Position numbers and translations under genes: made by a program | Origin: Siphonodentalium dalli | Taxonomy: Eukaryota; Mollusca; Scaphopoda; Gadilida; Siphonodentaliidae | DNA length: 64,000 nucleotides | Assembly (NCBI GenBank): GCA_032622095.1 | Contig: CP136063.1 | Coordinates: 60,897,897-60,961,896, forward strand | Direction: 5' to 3' | Notes under the pieces: generated by a model | The model's input: the letters and a program-made list of their open reading frames with translations, nothing else | Told to the model about the DNA's origin: nothing | Database searches by the model: none | Shown here: piece by piece, positions 11,057 to 22,450 of the stretch | How the letters are laid out: each line of letters opens with the position of its first letter | Numbering within the stretch: position 1 is the first letter of the stretch

Positions 11057-11837
11057 TTACTGAAGGAGGGGGTGCCTCACCTCACGTGGTGGGCCTGTAT
11101 AGATTCCAAAAATCAAGAACAAACATATTTCGAGATCGAAATCAGCATTGCTGCCCCATGAATGTGTGTACGCCCTGGAGCTTTTAGTGTATCTGATTAA
11201 AGGGATATCACCTGCACAGAAACAGCATTTCGGGTTCGCTTCCCTCATAATGTGTGCTAAGATGATATTTGCAAATATTGTGTTATAATCGTATGCTGTT
11301 GAAATGTTGATGTTACAATTTGTTATTCGTGTATATAGCCATGTATAGGACTGCTGACACAGGCGTATTGACTTGAGCATATCTAACATATCTAATTTTG
11401 TAAAGTTACATTCGTTGTCTGTATGAGCAAAATCGTTTAGTTGTTTAAGTGAAAATGGTTGAAAGAACAGGTAGTCAGGACAGGTGTTTGTCAAACCACA
11501 TTTCCAAGTAATCAAGTTATTTCAGTTCAGAACAGAATAAATAACAGAGGATATTATTAGTATCTAAAGTTAGTAGCAAATTTTCTAACTGCTTTAGATA
11601 GGGAGCCTCTGCGGTCGACGTGGATGGCAGGTTCCATTCAATATCGATCAGATTTCCACCAAGGGTGTCGGCCATGGTTAACTTCCTCTTTCGAGGCTGT
11701 GTGTCTTGCAACTGGAAAATAAATGTAATTTGCATTAGATACAGTCTTAAAACTTCAAGTTTTATATATACGAATTTCCCACATCGTGTACCATGGCAGC
11801 TCTGTATATGTACGAACAGGACATGCAAGTATGACAC
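11057..11837 (-). other. Two adjoining minus-strand frames, unidentified
   Basis: Frames 11517-11837 (with KRKLTMADTLGGNL and a leucine-rich stretch) and 11057-11515 (several cysteines, HIMREANPKCCFC) lie upstream, in coding sense, of the LINE fragment. They may be a degraded retroelement or a host exon. No splice sites or family motifs are convincing. Confidence 0.2.
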
Positions 11838-11840
11838 TAT

Positions 11841-14339
11841 AGGCGTTGGACATGAGTTTTATCACATAGTTAACCCACAAAGGCAGCTTCATAAGTGTTG
11901 GTAAAACACACGTGTAATATTGGCGCGTGCGATGACGTCACGCCATTATTTAAAAAACTTGCGATTGCTGAAGTTAATGATTTTTGTTTTCGATGAAGAC
12001 CTCGTGTTGATCACCTCGCGTTTATTTGATCATATGATAAAAAGTCTCGATAAAAAAACTCGTTCTATTTTATACGTAAAATTTATCAACCTCGTCCACT
12101 AAATTATATTTCAGCCTCGGTGTTCTTTTATTTGGTATTTTGGCGTACGCCAGTTCCACCTCCTCGATGCACCCCCCCCCCCTCAATCGGGCGAGGGTGT
12201 GTGGGATTGGGGTGGGGGGTATATGGTGTATTTTGATGGGGCCACCCACTCCTGCTGCCAAATTAATTTGCCCAAATCCTTAGTTTTCAACAGTTGTTCA
12301 TACCCTAGTTTTCCCGGGGTGAGGGCTGAGGTTTCTATTGGGAATTTTCGGCGGGCAACCCATTCATGCCGTCAAATTGGTCACAATCCTTCCCGTTCTC
12401 GAAAAAGGTCCGTAGCCCATTTTCACCCGTCCGGATGGTAGCCCGGTGAGGGTGGTGGTGTTTGTGTGGGGTATTCATAGCGGGTTCCCGCCCATGCCCT
12501 CAAGATATGTTTTTGAGATCCAAAAATCATGTTCGTCGATGATATTAGATAATATTAACCGCTATAAAACAGACCGTGCATTCGTCATGATTTCTCAAAG
12601 CGCGCGGGTTATTCCCCTGATTTGTCGCTAGAGCATGCCGCAGATAGCGACATCAGGTTGCGTGGCGGGAGAATTAATTGACAAGTAGCGATAACAGAGA
12701 CCACGTCCCGTATTTTTGCAATTGGACAAGTGTGGCTCACAGAAAACGATAGCGAGAAATGGTAACGCTCCCAATATCATGTTAGTAGGGATAAATATAA
12801 ATTATAATATAAAATATATTAGTTACATGGTTGCACCGCCTTAGAATTCCGTTAAAGCAACTAATCCTTCAAATTAGTACAAAAAACTACCGCTTACTTA
12901 CTGAAGGTTTTTCATTCACCCAACCAGAAAGCTTCTAAATGCGGATAAAAAATTGTGTTCCCGCCATAACCTCTTCAAGTGTGCATGGCCCAGCCATTGT
13001 TGATACCTAAACATCGGACGCAATTAATGCGGTCATTATAGTTACATACTGCAACTATAAGACATCCAGCGAATACATATATATATACTTCACGAAACCC
13101 CGAAATGTGTTGTCCTGCGAGATATCCCATCGATATATAACCTTTCTACAATATCCTAAAACAATAAAGCTTCTTAACTCATCGGAATAGTCAATAGAAC
13201 TTTCACGAACTTGGACATTCCAACTACAGCTTTTACCAGATTCTGGATCGCAGTACAACTTAACGCGTTCAAAAATAAGCGAAAAAAAAAACAAAACAAT
13301 TAGCTATTTACAAAATTCACATAGGGCCACAAATTTCTAGAGTTTTGTAGAACAGTGTACACCGGTGGCGTTAACAATCGACAAAATGTATGTCTTTCCA
13401 GAGGTGGAGTAAAACTTGGATTTACTACTAAAACCGACTTTAAATTGGTAGTTCAAACTATAGGTCTAAATTGGAAATGCACACTTGGGAGCTTAGTAAT
13501 TACTAATTAATCTCGTCGAAGGTTGTTCATGGTCTATACGCATATATGTTATTCGCGTTTGCATTTAAAGAAAGATGTGAAACTATATTGTGTTTGAGGT
13601 CAGATTTATTAAAAGGGTAGTAGTTTAATGAAATAATTATATACCAGAAATGGTTGGAATGTATAGTCGTTGAAAAATTGGGTTCTTGAAGTTTGATCGA
13701 AGTTAGAAATTTGGAGATTCGCATGACGTTAGATTGAAGGTCGAAATTCAGATTGAAATTCGAAGTCTAATTTGTTTTGCCTCAAGTTCTTTGGTGTGTT
13801 CCTAGTCGTGCTCCCCTTCTTGAACTTTGGGTCAAAAGTAATTTTGTTCACTTTCCGAGATATTGCTGAATTAAAATTTCGCTATAAAATATTTTAGTGG
13901 TGGTGCTGAAGGGAAGTGACATTGTTTAGGTCTGGATCGAGTTGAAACTTGGGTATTTTTTGTACTTTCCGTAAGAGAATCCAGCAAACTAACGCCCAGC
14001 TTCGATAAATTAGTCGATTTATACCTTTGAATTTCAATCTGAATTTAAATATCGGCGAATTTTGATCTGAAGTTCGGAATTAAGATGCCGTATCACTCAA
14101 GTGGGATAAATATAGAAAGTTTATTACTTCGTGGGCGAAGCCAAGTATGTTCATCTGTTTTTTGTTGGTTGCAATTGCCTCCGCCACCGTCATATCGGTG
14201 GGGGGGTTGAATTGTTCGATGACACTTGAGGCCACCGTGAATGGCTTAGCTCTCGAAACCTGGAATAAAAAGATATGGTTATTTTATATAGATTATTTAG
14301 GTTCAAAATAATACTACGGTTTGTAACAGACTTGTTATA
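11841..14339. other. No recognised gene
   Basis: Mixed AT-rich sequence with a C run at about 12172 and a GT-rich stretch at 12180-12230. A 79-residue minus-strand frame at 13055-13294 looks protein-like (FERVKLYCDPESGKS) but I do not recognise it. Nothing else is supported. Confidence 0.4.
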
Positions 14340-14595
14340 TTTAGGAGAGAGGGACGAGAGAGAGGTCGAGAGTGAGAGAAGAGTTGGTGTAATAGAGGGA
14401 TAGGGAGCGAGTGAGATAGAGAGTGAGAGGGGAGGGAAAGAGAGGACGAGAGAGAGAGGTAGAGAGAGGACGAGAGAGATATAGTGAGTGAGAAAACGAG
14501 AGAGCGAGAGAGAAAGAACGTGAGAGAGACAGAACGAGAGAGCGAGGGAGGGGAGAGAGAGGAGCCAGAGCGAGAGAGAGAGAGAGCGTGTAAGC
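14340..14595. repeat. GA-rich simple repeat
   Basis: Purine-rich GAGA/GAGCGAGA low-complexity tract. Open frames on the minus strand here are Ser-Leu runs caused by base composition, not a gene. Confidence 0.9.
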
Positions 14596-15730
14596 AAATA
14601 TCGATATCGTAATTAGCTAAATATGTATTAAGATTCCCAAACATTATGTTAAATTAACATAAACACATTTGAATGTACGTCGTTTTGCTGTGTTCTGATG
14701 AAAAGCCATTCACATATAACAAATGAGAAATTTATGCATCGTGTATGGGGGTGAGGGTGGGTGTGTGTGTAAGGGAATGGGTGTGGGAGGGTGTGATTGC
14801 GTGTGTGAAAATATTTAATATAATTTCGGCGTCTCTTAAAAACATTCTACAGATAATAAATAAATTCATACTACCTACCAATTTTAATATGGAGGACAAA
14901 TTAGAAAAGGTAGGCTGGCGTGTTTTGAATGTTAATATATGCTGTAAAAATAGCATAGTGATATGTTCATACAATTGATTGTTCATTGAAGATACCCGTA
15001 TGATTAAAAAAAAAAATTAAATTTAGTTTTTCTGTAGAGAAATAAATGTGATATGATACATGACCCATTATTATGTAGAAATTGCCAAATATCGACTTCA
15101 AAACAATTGGGCTTTAATAAAAGTTTAGAATGTTTTTTAACCTAGAAAAAAATGCTACTGAACATAAAAGAGCATCTAGGCTTCAGATGCTAAAATCGGT
15201 TTATAACAAAGGGCGTTTTTAAACCCGAATTGTTTGGTTACAAGATTTTGTGTTATGCAATACAAGTAGTGGTGATTGCAACTATTTTTCATTTGTTAAG
15301 CAAACAATTGGCTGTCAAAAATAAGCATTATTTGGCATGAACGTTAAATTGGACATCTTTAAAATCAGTCACAATTATGTCATCCCTTGATAATGATGCG
15401 TATACTATATTTGCTTACTATGCAGTGGTGATCAATCTGCAAGTTACTGCCCAGTTGCCCAGTTGTTCGGGTGTTCGTAACTCGACAGTAGCTTTTGTGG
15501 TGTATAGTATTCGTTCTAATGTGGTGGCTGTCGATGTAAGCCGTGAGCAAATTTGCTCCGCAAGTCACTCTCGCTGAATATGTTTCTTTATCGTTTTTCC
15601 GCTCCTTCATTTTAGGGGTCTCAAGTATGTATATTGATATAACATTCTGAAATGAAAGGTAGATATATACAAATATATACACACATATATAAACTTGGTA
15701 ACAATTGTCAATACTATAATTTAAATCAAA
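14596..15730. other. No recognised gene; GT-rich patch
   Basis: AT-rich sequence with a GT/GGGT-rich patch at 14745-14805. No splice-bounded exon or repeat family was recognised. Confidence 0.4.
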
Positions 15731-16102
15731 TGGGATCAATACGACCTTAAATGAGTAAAATATAAGAATTAGTCGCACCGATTCTGATAGACGGGTACTA
15801 TATGAACTCAAATCTGCAATATTCCCACCAATTTGTCCAGTAGTTTGTATGCCTAAGCTGACAGAACATACCCTATACATCGCTAATATTGGAGTATATG
15901 GGGTTCGGCGGAAAGGGTTAATACGACCTTAAATTAGTAAAGTATAAAAATTAGTCGCACCGATTCTGATAGACGGGTACTATTTGAAGTAAAATCTGCA
16001 ATAATCCCGTCAATTTATCAAGCAGTTTGTGCGCCTAAGCTGACAGAACATGCACTATACATCGCTAATATTGGAGTATATGGGTCCGGCGGAAAGGGTT
16101 AA
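15731..16102. repeat. Tandem duplication of about 185 bp ending in TTAA
   Basis: Two direct copies (about 15734-15920 and 15921-16102) share AATTAGTCGCACCGATTCTG, GACGGGTACTAT and CGCTAATATTGGAGTATATG. Each ends GGCGGAAAGGGTTAA. The AAAGGGTTAA ends resemble piggyBac-type termini, so this may be an expanded MITE end. Confidence 0.75.
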
Positions 16103-16237
16103 TTAGACCTTAAAGTGATGTGAAACACCCCAGTAGGGTGATGAGATATATATGGAGAATAATCTTGTTCAAAGTAGTAATTTTTACAAATATTATATCC
16201 ATATTGACAACACACACCGTCATTCTTATATATGAAT

Positions 16238-16855
16238 ATGGAGCTTCATTTTACAGTGTGTCTGAAAACCACGTGCGCGTTTGTTTTTGTTTACAATCTG
16301 TTGCTATATCGGTCACAACACGGAATTTTATTGTCAGTGGGTCGATTTAATAACCAAATAAGGAGACAATTTTAGTATGCTTGTTTATGTGAGAGGTCTA
16401 TATATAACAATATAAATGGTGTAGTATTAATTCACGTGGAAATAGTAAATACATCGTATTTTATTTTTCGGGATTTGGAAAATAAATAAAGTGAGTTTCG
16501 TCGGGGGGTTTTGAGGTGGGGCGGGCGGGGGAGTGGAAACATGCCTATTTTTCGCTTTGGCCTTATTGTATAGGAATTTCTCATGATATCTCAATTTAAA
16601 ATTTATTTTATTTTAAACGTGGTTTCTTTGGTGGCACTGGCTCCCTCTGCTGGCTATACGGTTTGTTGGCGAATTTTGCTCGCGTACTCTTCATTCTGGT
16701 CAAAGATGATGAATCGGTTTTTGATTGACACATTATATACAACATTTACTTGCTTATCGCTCACTTTAAGATTATGTGCATTTAGTTCTTGTGTTGTTTC
16801 TTTGTCGCTGATATCCGATATCTTAGAATTTGTATTTTCATTTGAATGAGCCATG
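16238..16855. repeat. Repeat copy B (615 bp), uninterrupted
   Basis: Near-identical to copy A at 8842. It keeps the empty target site (CCGATATCTTAGAATTTG) of the hAT-like insertion. A 66-residue minus-strand frame starts at its right end (MAHSNENTNSK), as in copy A, so the unit may be the start of a mobile-element ORF; family unknown. Downstream (16860-17030, minus strand) there is further protein-like sequence, VTRKVMDSKRQREV. Confidence 0.8.
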
Positions 16856-17114
16856 TGTGGTATCTCTGAACAAGTTAGGTGTTATATCTATTGTTGTGGG
16901 CTTGTCAGTCAATAGTGCATGTGTCACTTCTCGTTGTCTTTTCGAATCCATAACTTTGCGGGTTACGTTCTTCCTGAGTTGTCAAACTCTTTCCACACTG
17001 ACTCCTCCAATTTCACCCATTGTTTAACAATTCATTGTTCTCTACGTTGATTGCTGTCTGCAATGTGCGAATATGTTCCAACTATTCCTCTGACTTATCT
17101 ATATACTTTAATAT

Positions 17115-17549
17115 AGGATATATAGAGGATATATACTTTAATAGAGGATATAATAGAGGATATATATTTTAATAGAGGATATATACTTTAATAGAGGATA
17201 TAATAGAGGATATATACTTTAATAGAGGATATAATAGAGGATATATACTTTAATAGATGATATAATAGAGGATATATACTTTAATAGAGGATATAATAGA
17301 GGATATATACTTTAATAGATGATATAATAGAGGATATATATTTTAATAGAGGATATAATAGAGGATATAATACTTTAATAGAGGATATAATAGAGGATAT
17401 ATACTTTAATAGAGGATATAATAGAGGATATATACTTTAATAGATGATATAATAGAGGATATATACTTTAATAGATGATATAATAGAGGATATATACTTT
17501 GCTAGAGGATATATACTTTAATAGAGGATATAATAGAGGATATAATACT
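17115..17549. repeat. 31-bp AT-rich minisatellite, about 14 units
   Basis: Units of about 31 bp built on ATATACTTTAATAGAGG and ATATAATAGAGG, with AGAGG/AGATG variants. Confidence 0.92.
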
Positions 17550-18359
17550 CTGTTGATTTGGATATTGGGGGAATCGAGTATAAAAATAGCTCAATTTCAT
17601 GGCCAGATATCGACTTCAAGTGGAATTTTCAACTGTTTTGAATTTGTCAGCCAAGCAAAAATTCCGATGACCGCCTCTATAAAGAACTTTCTCAATTATG
17701 AGCTTTTGTGATAGTTATATGTGGATGTATTTGTGGATTTGTGAAATACCTGTGTGATGTGAACAATGACATGTTGGCACTGTAAATTTGGATTACTAAG
17801 CGTAAAAGTAACTACTTTTAAAAAACAATATTGATCTCCGGTCCGATTTTACCACCCTACCGGAATGTTTCATGTCCCTGCAATACATAGATGATACCCT
17901 TTTATCCAGTATTTAACGAAAGTACAGCAGCTATATAGACATTAGTGTTTTAAAGTCGGACAAAGCTATGCACTTCGCCATCAAGTCGAAATTACCATTG
18001 CCTGACAAACTGAACTCACACATTGCCGATTGACAAAGACACACTGAGTGGACATGGACAAAATCAATTGTTTTGCAAATTATTGCCATGATATAAGCAT
18101 GCACTAAAACGATTCACCTATGAATGTGAAAGAAAAAGCATTCGAACCATGCTGTAAAAGTTATGAACGATTTATTCCTGTGTCAGAATAGGCGACCGTC
18201 TTCGGCGACAAATTTATTGGAAAGAAAGTTAGCACTGTCACTGCAGCGCATCCCTCTGGCAAAAAATATATTTCCCATGATTCTACTCTGCAAATTATTC
18301 CCATTCGCTAACTAAATAGCAATACTGCCAAAATACTTGTACTTAAATATAATTATGCT
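17550..18359. other. No recognised gene; short duplicate of 20419
   Basis: Sequence around 17689-17745 (TCAATTATGAGCTTTTGTGA, then TTATATGTGGATG) recurs at about 20419-20475, on the other side of the hAT complex. Otherwise nothing is recognised. Confidence 0.4.
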
Positions 18360-18620
18360 TTATTTATGCTTTAAGTACTTCGCAACATCAGTGTATAGCT
18401 TACTTATCTGAAATGTCATGGCAACATCAGTGTATAGCTTACTTATCTGAAATGTCATGGCAACATCAGCAGGGTTCGCGCTGCCACTTGCCAAATTTGC
18501 CAATGGCAAAAATAATTCACATTTGGCAAAAAATATTTTCACTTTGCAAATCTTTTGGCAAGTCACTTATTAATACCTCAAGATAGTTGAAAAATAATTG
18601 GTCAATCAACTAACCAATAA

Positions 18621-19915
18621 CAGGGATGAGAATTTCCCGCGGATCCGCGGTTTCCCGCTTTTTAACAGACAAAAACCCATTTTTGAGATCGATACAAATC
18701 CGTTTAGATAATTGGGGGGGGGGGGGGGGGGGGGGCGTTCAATTGAATGAATTAGCTCTAAAAGACCGAGCGGAATACGATTTCGGAAAGACTGATAAAT
18801 GAGACACATAGGTAAGTGTACCGCGCGCTGTGATTGGTCAAATTGCGGCATCTTTCAAGGAGTAAAACAATGATGTCATGGGATTCCCCCAGTAATACGT
18901 GTCGCGATATTTCTTTGGTCGAGCTACTTAGCAGTTCTTGGAACTAACCAATCATTACCGAGAATTACAAGAGTTCTTGGAAAATACCTGCTTTCCGATA
19001 ACCCGCGAGATTTGCTTTGTTTTGCGTCTGTAACCAGAATTTGTTCCTGTACTGAAATATCTACAGATACAATCGTGACAATGTCAGCTTTGAAAATAAT
19101 CGAAGCGAAAAACGATCACCGTGTGCGTGAGATTGACAAGAATGAGAAAGAAAAGTTCCGTTGGGAATGGTTGGAAAAGACCGTTTCGCTTGCTGTTTGT
19201 CACCAAACAACCGAGAGAAAACTTGGAGAATTTTTTCGAAAAGTGGAGGAACCGGGACTCGTTGTTTGTGTTTCTTGTTTGAATCAAACTGTGAAGTATG
19301 GCAGCCGTGGTATATCAGCATTAAATGATCACTGTAAAAGCGAAAGACACAAAAAAAGAATGTTCTCGCAAATGAATACGCATTCCATGGACCAGCATTT
19401 CATTGGTGTCAACAAAACTTCGAGCAATGGCATAATATACAGAATAACATATAAATGTATGATGTGGACTATTCATTTTGAATAGACCATCCTGTTTGAT
19501 AAATTGGTAGGTGTTGATTAGAATTATCTATTCATTTATTTCAATATATTTTCAGATTTACACTAATAGTAGTACAGGGACATTAAGAATCATATTGACA
19601 AAAATGTTTTGTATTTAATAGCATACTGCATATACATGTAGATACATATGTCCCCATGCTGGATCCATTCTCTGCATGTGAGAAATTTCTTGAGACTTAA
19701 GACTATCCACTAAAAATTGCACTCTCAGGTTATCAAGTTTTCCTCTTAGGAGAGGCCTCCGATTGCAGGAAATGACCCTCTTACCCCTAGAGCTTCAGGG
19801 GGCCTAGGCGGCCCCCAGACCCCCCGGCCTGTGGTTCGCGCCATACGGCGCGATGCTATTCGCCTCGCTGCGCTCGGATTCCAGCTGATTTCATCTGTGC
19901 CTGTTCTCATCCCTG
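18621..19915. mobile_element. hAT-like element (inner, nested)
   Basis: Perfect 12-bp inverted ends CAGGGATGAGAA lie inside the outer hAT element, with a 6-bp direct repeat CAATAA on both sides (an 8-bp duplication with decayed edges is possible). It contains a G run (about 18715-18735), a BED-type ORF, and a right part with a GC-rich run and GGCGCGA near 19850. Confidence 0.82.
19081..19485 (+). CDS. BED-type finger protein of the nested hAT-like element
   Basis: I chose the internal start MSALKIIEAKND; an upstream ATG at 19012 is in frame. After a charged region with FRWEWLEK comes a finger C-x2-C (CVSCLNQTVKYGSRG), ALNDH, then SERHKKRM: the C2HH pattern of BED-type domains in hAT transposases. 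It stops after about 134 residues without an RNase-H domain, so it is a truncated transposase. Transcription is unknown. Confidence 0.5.
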   Translation: MSALKIIEAKNDHRVREIDKNEKEKFRWEWLEKTVSLAVCHQTTERKLGEFFRKVEEPGLVVCVSCLNQTVKYGSRGISALNDHCKSERHKKRMFSQMNTHSMDQHFIGVNKTSSNGIIYRITYKCMMWTIHFE

Positions 19916-20541
19916 CAATAATTTCAGGAAACTGTTAACACCTATCATTATGCAGTTAATCTGATATAGCATCAGGGTGGAGGAATTACTAGTATTTATT
20001 GCAGTGGTTTTTACTCCGCTAATCCTCCGATGAAGCAATTACCCCTTCTGCAATTGCATTGTTCAGTTATTAGTTTATTGTTGTATGTCAAACCGCAATA
20101 CATAGGCGACAATAATTAATAACTAACAAACAGCGATTATCGGAATATAAGACACTTTGTTTCATAAATTAATAATATCAGTGATAGTATTTGGCAAAAA
20201 ATATTTTCATTTTGCAAAATATTTGGCAAAAGCAAATTACGGTCCAGCGCGGACCCTGAACATCAGTGTATAGCTTACTTATCTGAAATGTCATGCGGTA
20301 TATGGTGTAGCGATCTATACCGGTGAAAGATCTCGTTACCAAACATGTTTCTGTTTGTACCCAATTTTTTGTTTAAATTCATGCATCTAGTTAACCCTTG
20401 GGTCGCTCTTAATACGACTATGTTTTCTCAATTATGAGCTTTTGTGATTGTTATATGTGGATGCTTTTGTGGAATTGCGCAATTGCTTTAAGAGCAGTTT
20501 GTTTTCAGTAAGTAATGCTTTATTTCCAAATGGAGAATTAC

Positions 20542-21320
20542 CTTTAGAAGCAGACAATGATACTGGAGTATCATTCTTTGCGATCCTTAATGCCATTTCT
20601 AGATGATGTATCAGGCCTTCTCCTGTCCTTGTGGGACCTGAATACAGATAAGATCAACAATTTATTCAATTGGAATAGAATATTATATACCGGTATTACA
20701 AAGTTGACATTTGACTCTTATTCATGAGAAATTTGTATTTATATACAAGAACAACTTTCAGTTTTATTATGCAAGTATATGTACTGTGTTGTGGTTTTAT
20801 CTGTTACCTTACTTAGATTGAGTTATAATTTATAATTATATAATCAACAGAGTCTGATAGCAACCTCAGATATTTACATATATATATTAGTAAGGCCATT
20901 AGCCAAGGGGAAATTTTCCAGGCAGGGATTTTTTTCACCAGCCATTTGAAGCCAATAAAATAGTTTAGAATTACTTGTAACTCCCAAAAATTCAAGAATG
21001 GGCTTAACATTAGTTTGGTTTATAATCTTACCATCCAGACATATCAGCTGGATATTTGGAAAATTATATGCATATTTACATGTGCATACAGTGATGACAA
21101 TATTCTCACCTCTCGGTTTTAATTGTTCTAATTGAACATTCAACAAGGCAATCTCTTCGCGTTGTCTTTCTACAGTTGTTGAAGCTGACCTCGCTTCTTC
21201 AGTTGTTTCTTGCAGCAGATTTCGCATTCGATCCAGTTCGCTGCCCATTACACCAAGTTGAACTTCCATGGTTTGAAGATCCCTATTTCTGTCAGCAAGA
21301 GTGGCTTCGAGCTGATCAAT
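20542..21320 (-). CDS. Two spliced exons of a coiled-coil host gene
   Basis: Exon 21320-21110 (211 bp) follows CCCCAG and ends CGAGAG before GTGAGAATA. Exon 20637-20542 (96 bp) follows TATTCAG and ends AAAG before GTAATT. Phases agree: phase 1 out, phase 1 in, and the second exon also ends in phase 1. The first exon encodes a heptad-like coiled coil (LEATLADRNRDL, then LGVMGSELDRMRNLLQETTE, then EIALLNVQLEQL). The second reads PTRTGEGLIHHLEMALRIAK. This is a real spliced gene by signal and phase; I cannot name it. Flanking exons lie outside the readable sequence or are disrupted. Confidence 0.65.
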
Positions 21321-21339
21321 CTGGGGTGCTTAAGATGCA

Positions 21340-21619
21340 CGAAATCACAATACAGATTCGACAATAAAAAACCTTTACTATCCACGAATGATTGGGTTTG
21401 ATCTATAAACTTAGCATGCAGTTTTTGACATGCTGACAGTAGATTTTTGTTTGATGCAATTATTGTTTCAGTAACATCAGTTGACTCCGCACTCGGCAGA
21501 ACTGAAGATATCACTATTTTAGAATTAGGGAATGCGGTATGGAACCAATGAATAAGTTTACGTGCCTGTTTTTTCGTGATTCTCCATAGTTTCTGGATGT
21601 CAAATACTTTGTCAGCCAT
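21340..21619 (-). pseudogene. SGNH-hydrolase-type fragment joined to a duplicated transposase scrap
   Basis: The minus-strand frame starts with MADKVFDIQ, a copy of the DDE motif region at about 21930. It then reads IVISSVLPS, an N-x2-L segment, KFIDQTQSF and LYCDFVHLK, the late blocks (III and V) of SGNH/GDSL-like esterase domains found in many invertebrate retroelements. The frame abuts the host exon acceptor at 21320. It looks chimeric and incomplete. Confidence 0.5.
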
Positions 21620-21895
21620 TATGGAATCTCCAGGTTACAGTATGTCATTTTATCTCTTTGAGTGGACATATGACTTTCAAGTCTGACTATTTTGTATAAA
21701 TGTTGTAATCCACTTGGACCTGGGAGTTCTGAATATAAATGACAATCGTTATATGGGAATATGATAGAAAGTAAGAAAAATATGATTACTCTCTCAATAT
21801 GCACTCTTACTAGCAACTTTCCCGTTTCTCAGAATGCGTGTGCCACTCATGCTGTTTTTCTCCCGAAAGAAGGTAGGAATGATGACAGATACATC

Positions 21896-22204
21896 TTAGT
21901 TCTTGAACATGTCCTGGATGTCGAATACTTTGTCAGCCGTTATGGAATCTCCAGGTTTACAAATGGTGCCCAATGTTGACCATTCTACTAACTTCCGGTC
22001 ACTGGTAGAACCCCCATAACTTCTTGATACAATATTCACTAAGCCTTCTGGTGTGCACCCAACAATCACTTTAAGAGTGTTAATGTTCTTGTAGGTGGAC
22101 CACATTGGCGTTGCCCGATGTGATATTGTAATAGAAGGTCGTTTTATAGGAATTTCCATTCCATCGATTATTGTTTTAGTTGTTGAAAATTTTCTTCTGT
22201 GCAT
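21896..22204 (-). pseudogene. Harbinger/IS5-like transposase fragment (DDE_Tnp_4 type)
   Basis: A frame of about 100 residues with IDGMEIPIKRPS (first Asp block), STYKNINTLKVIVGCTPEG, SRSYGGSTSDRK and GDSITADKVFDIQD (second Asp block). This order is characteristic of the DDE superfamily endonuclease of Harbinger-like transposons. The C-terminal Glu block is missing. The last block is repeated at 21575-21620. Confidence 0.8.
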
Positions 22205-22363
22205 AAAATCTCACAAGTGATGGTGGAGATGAAATGTCATACTCCTGCCATTGACGGTAGCAGAGATTTATCCACGTTGTATGCAGCAGACTCACAAATG
22301 TCAAAGAGGATCCCTAGTTTTGTGCTGAGCTGCTCACATAGCTTGATGAGCATGAGATAAAAC

Positions 22364-22450
22364 TGTTGAGTTGATGAGCACCTGGTCCGAGTGAATTGAT
22401 GAGCACCTGGTCCGAGTGAGTTGATGAGCACCTGGTCCGAGTGAATTGAG
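22364..22450. repeat. Short tandem repeat, about 25 bp
   Basis: Three units of TTGATGAGCACCTGGTCCGA. A related single unit recurs at about 22818-22848, with the following sequence (GCACTACTTTGAATTTT) also shared, so 22440-22560 and 22850-22920 are related copies. Confidence 0.8.

Larger units (their letters stand above)
18470..20258. mobile_element. hAT-type element (outer), 8-bp target duplication
   Basis: The ends CAGGGTTCGCGCTG and (reverse complement) CAGGGTCCGCGCTG are flanked by the identical 8-mer AACATCAG (18462-18469, 20259-20266), the hAT hallmark. The target is a 41-bp tandem repeat (CAGTGTATAGCTTACTTATC units, 18380-18469). Subterminal motifs are TTTGGCAAA-like. Without the nested element it is about 490 bp with no ORF: a MITE. 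Confidence 0.9.

Noticed and set aside
14190-14644. Ser/Leu-rich minus-strand frames
   Set aside because: Produced by the GA-rich simple repeat.
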